From Phallusia mammillata (taxonomy: Eukaryota; Chordata; Ascidiacea; Phlebobranchia; Ascidiidae), in the NCBI GenBank assembly GCA_003260075.1, contig QLIY01000157.1, positions 153,116 to 217,115 on the forward strand: DNA of 64,000 nucleotides, in the 5' to 3' direction. Positions 60,993 through 64,000 of the stretch are shown here, piece after piece. The notes under the pieces were generated by a model. That model saw only the letters and a list, made by a program, of their open reading frames with translations. It was not told the origin of the DNA and ran no database searches. The stretch's first letter is position 1. The number at the start of each line of letters is the position of its first letter. Made by a program: the position numbers and the translations under genes.

Positions 60993-63784
60993 CAAAACGG
61001 ATAAAATTATATCTTCCAATAAATCAACTCTTGAGCTTAAGTCATAAACAAAACAATGAACCTTGATGTCAACAAATGGTTCAGATACCAGGATTTAAAT
61101 GTCAGCTTTTGACACTGAAACTTGTCATGCAAGTCTGCCAGTAGCATAATGCAAGCCGGCCACTTTTGCAGTGACCCGTGTCGTGTAAGCCCATTCAGCT
61201 GGCAGTGACACGTGTCGTACGAACTATGTCAGTTACCCATGACGCCTGTCTGGCTAACCGAAGTAAAACATCCTCAAGAGATTTTAAAATGTTTTTATAA
61301 CGCAGCAAAAATGTTCTGCAACTGTACGTGGCACTTACTAATAATTCGAATTGTAAATGACTTGCACTTTCGGTTCGTTGTTTCTCCAGACTTTCAGCTA
61401 AATTAGTAAAAAATAAATTATGTTTACAATTTAAGCTAAATTAACAAAAAATAATAGCATAAATCCTGTTGTTCAAAACAATCCAGTAAACCTAGTTTAA
61501 ATTAGCCTACATAACATTGTACCTTATTTCCCCCGTCGTACATATCACCGCCTCCATCATTTATGCTGTAATTGTTTTGTCCGTCGTAATTAAACTCGTA
61601 GTAATTGGGCAAACTGCTCGGAAAGACGCTTGACGAGAAATTGGAAAGTGCAACAATAAATGAAAAACCTTCAAAAAGTATTTGCTCTTAAAATATTGCT
61701 CTAGAAAATTTTTTGATTGGATTATAATGATAAGATGAACTTACTTTGTATCCGACATTCTCCTTTTGACGCGCTTATTGTGGGCCTGCTGGACAAATTT
61801 TCTGTTGAGATAATCGTTAGAATGATTAAGAAATCTGTTTTTCTTATATGTAGGAAAAAATTAGGGGTATTTTATGACATACAGCAAAGTAGACATAAAA
61901 ATATTTTTTCCCCGACACCTTTTTATACTAGCCTAGGCTACATTGCGCATGTTTTCAAATTCCAAAGACAAGAATTGACTTCGTTTTACCTTGTAAAGTT
62001 GTAAATCCAGATTCTATAGTTGACATGTTGTGCTGCAACGTTTCTAAACAAAAAAGTTACAAGTCACTAATAATTTCCTTGTAAATAGGCTACGTGCCGT
62101 CGTGTGTAGGCCAATATGTGTCTATTACCGTTTTTACTTGCCTATTTAACTAATCTTGATATTTTTTCAACGGTATGTGAGTAAAGTGTATTATAGCATT
62201 TAGTCAAGTTAAAAGCAGGACCGGGAAAGTGTTTTAGCGACTAATTACGCCAGTGTTTGAGTCAACGGGTAGTCGAAAGACGGAAGTAGCCTAGTTTGAT
62301 TTATTTACTCATTGTTTCACTAAAGGCAACTACTATGTTATATTTAAATGTAAAAAAAGTTGTGTTTGAAAGCCATAACTGCGCGCATGACTCAACGAAG
62401 TCGGGCAGTGACTCAATCTAAAAGATTTAAAGAAACCGAAAATAAGAAAAAAAACTCTTGTATCGCAAACGCGGAAATGTACATCGCAGGGTTTTCACCA
62501 TGGCAAACTTGTGCATGAATTAATACTTTCGTGGTCTTGTTAATTTCCGCGAAATACTTGAAAGGAACAAAGCCTAAAGCTCCCCTCGCATAGCTGTTTA
62601 TGTCGTGAAATTTTTGGCAAACAAGATTTGCCTTTAGTTCCCTCAAAGTCAAACCACACTGTTCCAAACAAGAGGAACATATTTACTAAATTAAACTAAG
62701 GACATTGAGTTTACCACGTAGAAAAAACTAAACAGTAACTAATCCAGCTGGAGAAACAGAGTTGTTTGTCGGGTTGGCTTTGGGCTTGAGTTAACGCTTT
62801 TATTGGTTGTTTCCGCTTTACGATCAAAATGTAAAACAAACAAACATTTGCTTTAAGCTTGCTACAGTGCCTACTGCCTACAAATGCGTGTACCCAGTCC
62901 TATGTTTTATTTTAGCTTGTTGTATGTTTGTTGTAAGTTCAAGAAAGCATATTAATTTTATTTTCTGATGCTGCAACTTTTCAAGTCCCTATTTAGGATT
63001 AATCAATTTACGAAACATATTGTGTGAATTCATTGTGTCGACGGGTCATATGATAATTAAGGTTCGACTGATGAAAATGAAAATTGTTGTTGACAACAAT
63101 CAGACCAATGTCGACTGCAAAAAAAACGTAGCTACACAATTGCCCAACAAATCAGCAAGCCGGAAATAGCTGCGCCACGTTAGAACGTCATGGAGTGCAA
63201 ACTACTGGAAAGGGCATTTGGTTAATGTGACGGATGAACATTTTTGAGTTGAAGTTTGTGTAACTGACCAAGATAACTTGAATGTTGCTCCTGGATTGAC
63301 TCCAAACTGTTTGATGTTCTCTCCAATTGACCTAAAATTTCGATTAGGTATTAAATCGTGATATTGCAAGCCTTATATTTTAAAATTTTGTAATGATAAC
63401 TAGGTCGCAATAAATGTTTACCTTCGAAAGCTGTCAAAGTTGTTTGAATGGATTCAATGTTGTTGTTTGTGGTGTTGAGACGTTGTAGGCAGTTTGCATT
63501 CATTGCTGGACGAAAGAGGCATGTTAAGTTAATTTTGAATATACGGCAATAATGTGAAAATATCGTGAAACAATGCTTGGATCTTATTAACAAGTTCACC
63601 ATCTAACATCATTGACCAAACAGTTACAATGTCAAAGAGTGTTTTAGATTAATTTTTAGTTGAATGCAAAAACATGAACAGGAAGAGACCGTCTTAACTG
63701 AACAAAAACCCGACTTACCACGCCTCTTCGTGTCATCAGTCTTGCAGTTTGCCCTTGTCAGAGTTTTTATTTCCAACCAGGTTT
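60710..63784 (-). CDS. Part of an unrecognised gene with a DGGGDMYDGGN motif
   Basis: Exons read on the minus strand, in transcript order: 63784-63719, 63505-63422, possibly 62658-62558, 61788-61745, 61613-61523, 60815-60710. Borders are GT/AG and the phases join if the 62.6 kb exon is used. The first two encode a hydrophilic stretch (KTDDTKRRAMNANCLQRL..NNNIESIQTTLTAF) that looks like a short coiled coil. The next is basic (NKRVKRRMSDT) and runs into LPNYYEFNYDGQNNYS, then INDGGGDMYDGGNK, then NVSPKQCFFFRPD. I associate the DGG-DMYDGGN signature with uncharacterised marine-invertebrate proteins, from memory only. The 5' and 3' ends were not found. No function can be given. Confidence 0.45.
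60928..60988. other. Long C-run (61)
   Basis: Unbroken C with no flanking duplication seen, in an intron of the unrecognised minus-strand gene. Confidence 0.7.
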
Positions 63785-64000
63785 CTGAAATAATTACAAA
63801 TGTTGAAATCAATATGTGGTATTTATTAATCAAGCGATAGATAAATTATTTCCTATTCTTTCCAAGGTCCTTTGGAATAGGTCTGGTCTTCCTTTTCCGA
63901 TTTTTAACTTTTTTTTCTTATGACACAACCATTTTACCTTCGTTCGTGGTGTGTTGGATCAGTAAAGCGTTAACATTGTTTGATATCGAGGTAATGTTGT

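Overview
This is a eukaryotic, AT-rich, intron-rich genomic window. Gene content (an NCoR/SMRT corepressor, two serotonin-transporter-type SLC6 genes, TMEM138, a bacterial-type chitobiase) fits an invertebrate chordate. Compact gene spacing, very high allele-like divergence and abundant small DNA transposons suggest an ascidian tunicate of the Ciona type. That assignment is inference; no rRNA or mitochondrial marker is present.

Layout: (1) 532-5541, minus: seven 5' coding exons of an NCoR/SMRT homologue that continues beyond the left edge. (2) 5542-8625: divergent intergenic region. (3) 8626-25435, plus: SERT-like monoamine transporter A, with two alternative 5' ends that each encode their own cytoplasmic tail and their own copy of transmembrane segment 1. 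(4) 28264-35224, plus: SERT-like transporter B, a head-to-tail paralogue with identical exon lengths and phases from exon 2 on. (5) 35225-39785: repeat-rich spacer with a 1.5 kb PIF/Harbinger-like element. (6) 39786-40878, minus: TMEM138, complete in three exons. (7) 41506-55593, plus: a 19-exon, 895-residue GH20 chitobiase of the Serratia type; it shares a ~630 bp divergent promoter region with TMEM138. (8) 55594-60709: spacer with hAT-type MITEs and repeats. (9) 60710-63784, minus: part of an unrecognised gene carrying a DGGGDMYDGGN motif.

Most exon boundaries below were derived by reading GT/AG sites and checking that phases join. The four main genes (both transporters, TMEM138, chitobiase) and the NCoR portion are each fully in frame.

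The strangest signal is structural. Twenty-three C-runs of 10-12 bases, all C and never G on this strand, mostly sit exactly between two near-identical copies of the same 50-300 bp. Where a copy covers coding sequence the differences are synonymous. This looks like contig ends of two haplotypes that were never merged and were joined by a fixed spacer of ten C, with four longer C-runs (38-75) as sized gaps. Exon 'duplications' in this window should be read in that light.
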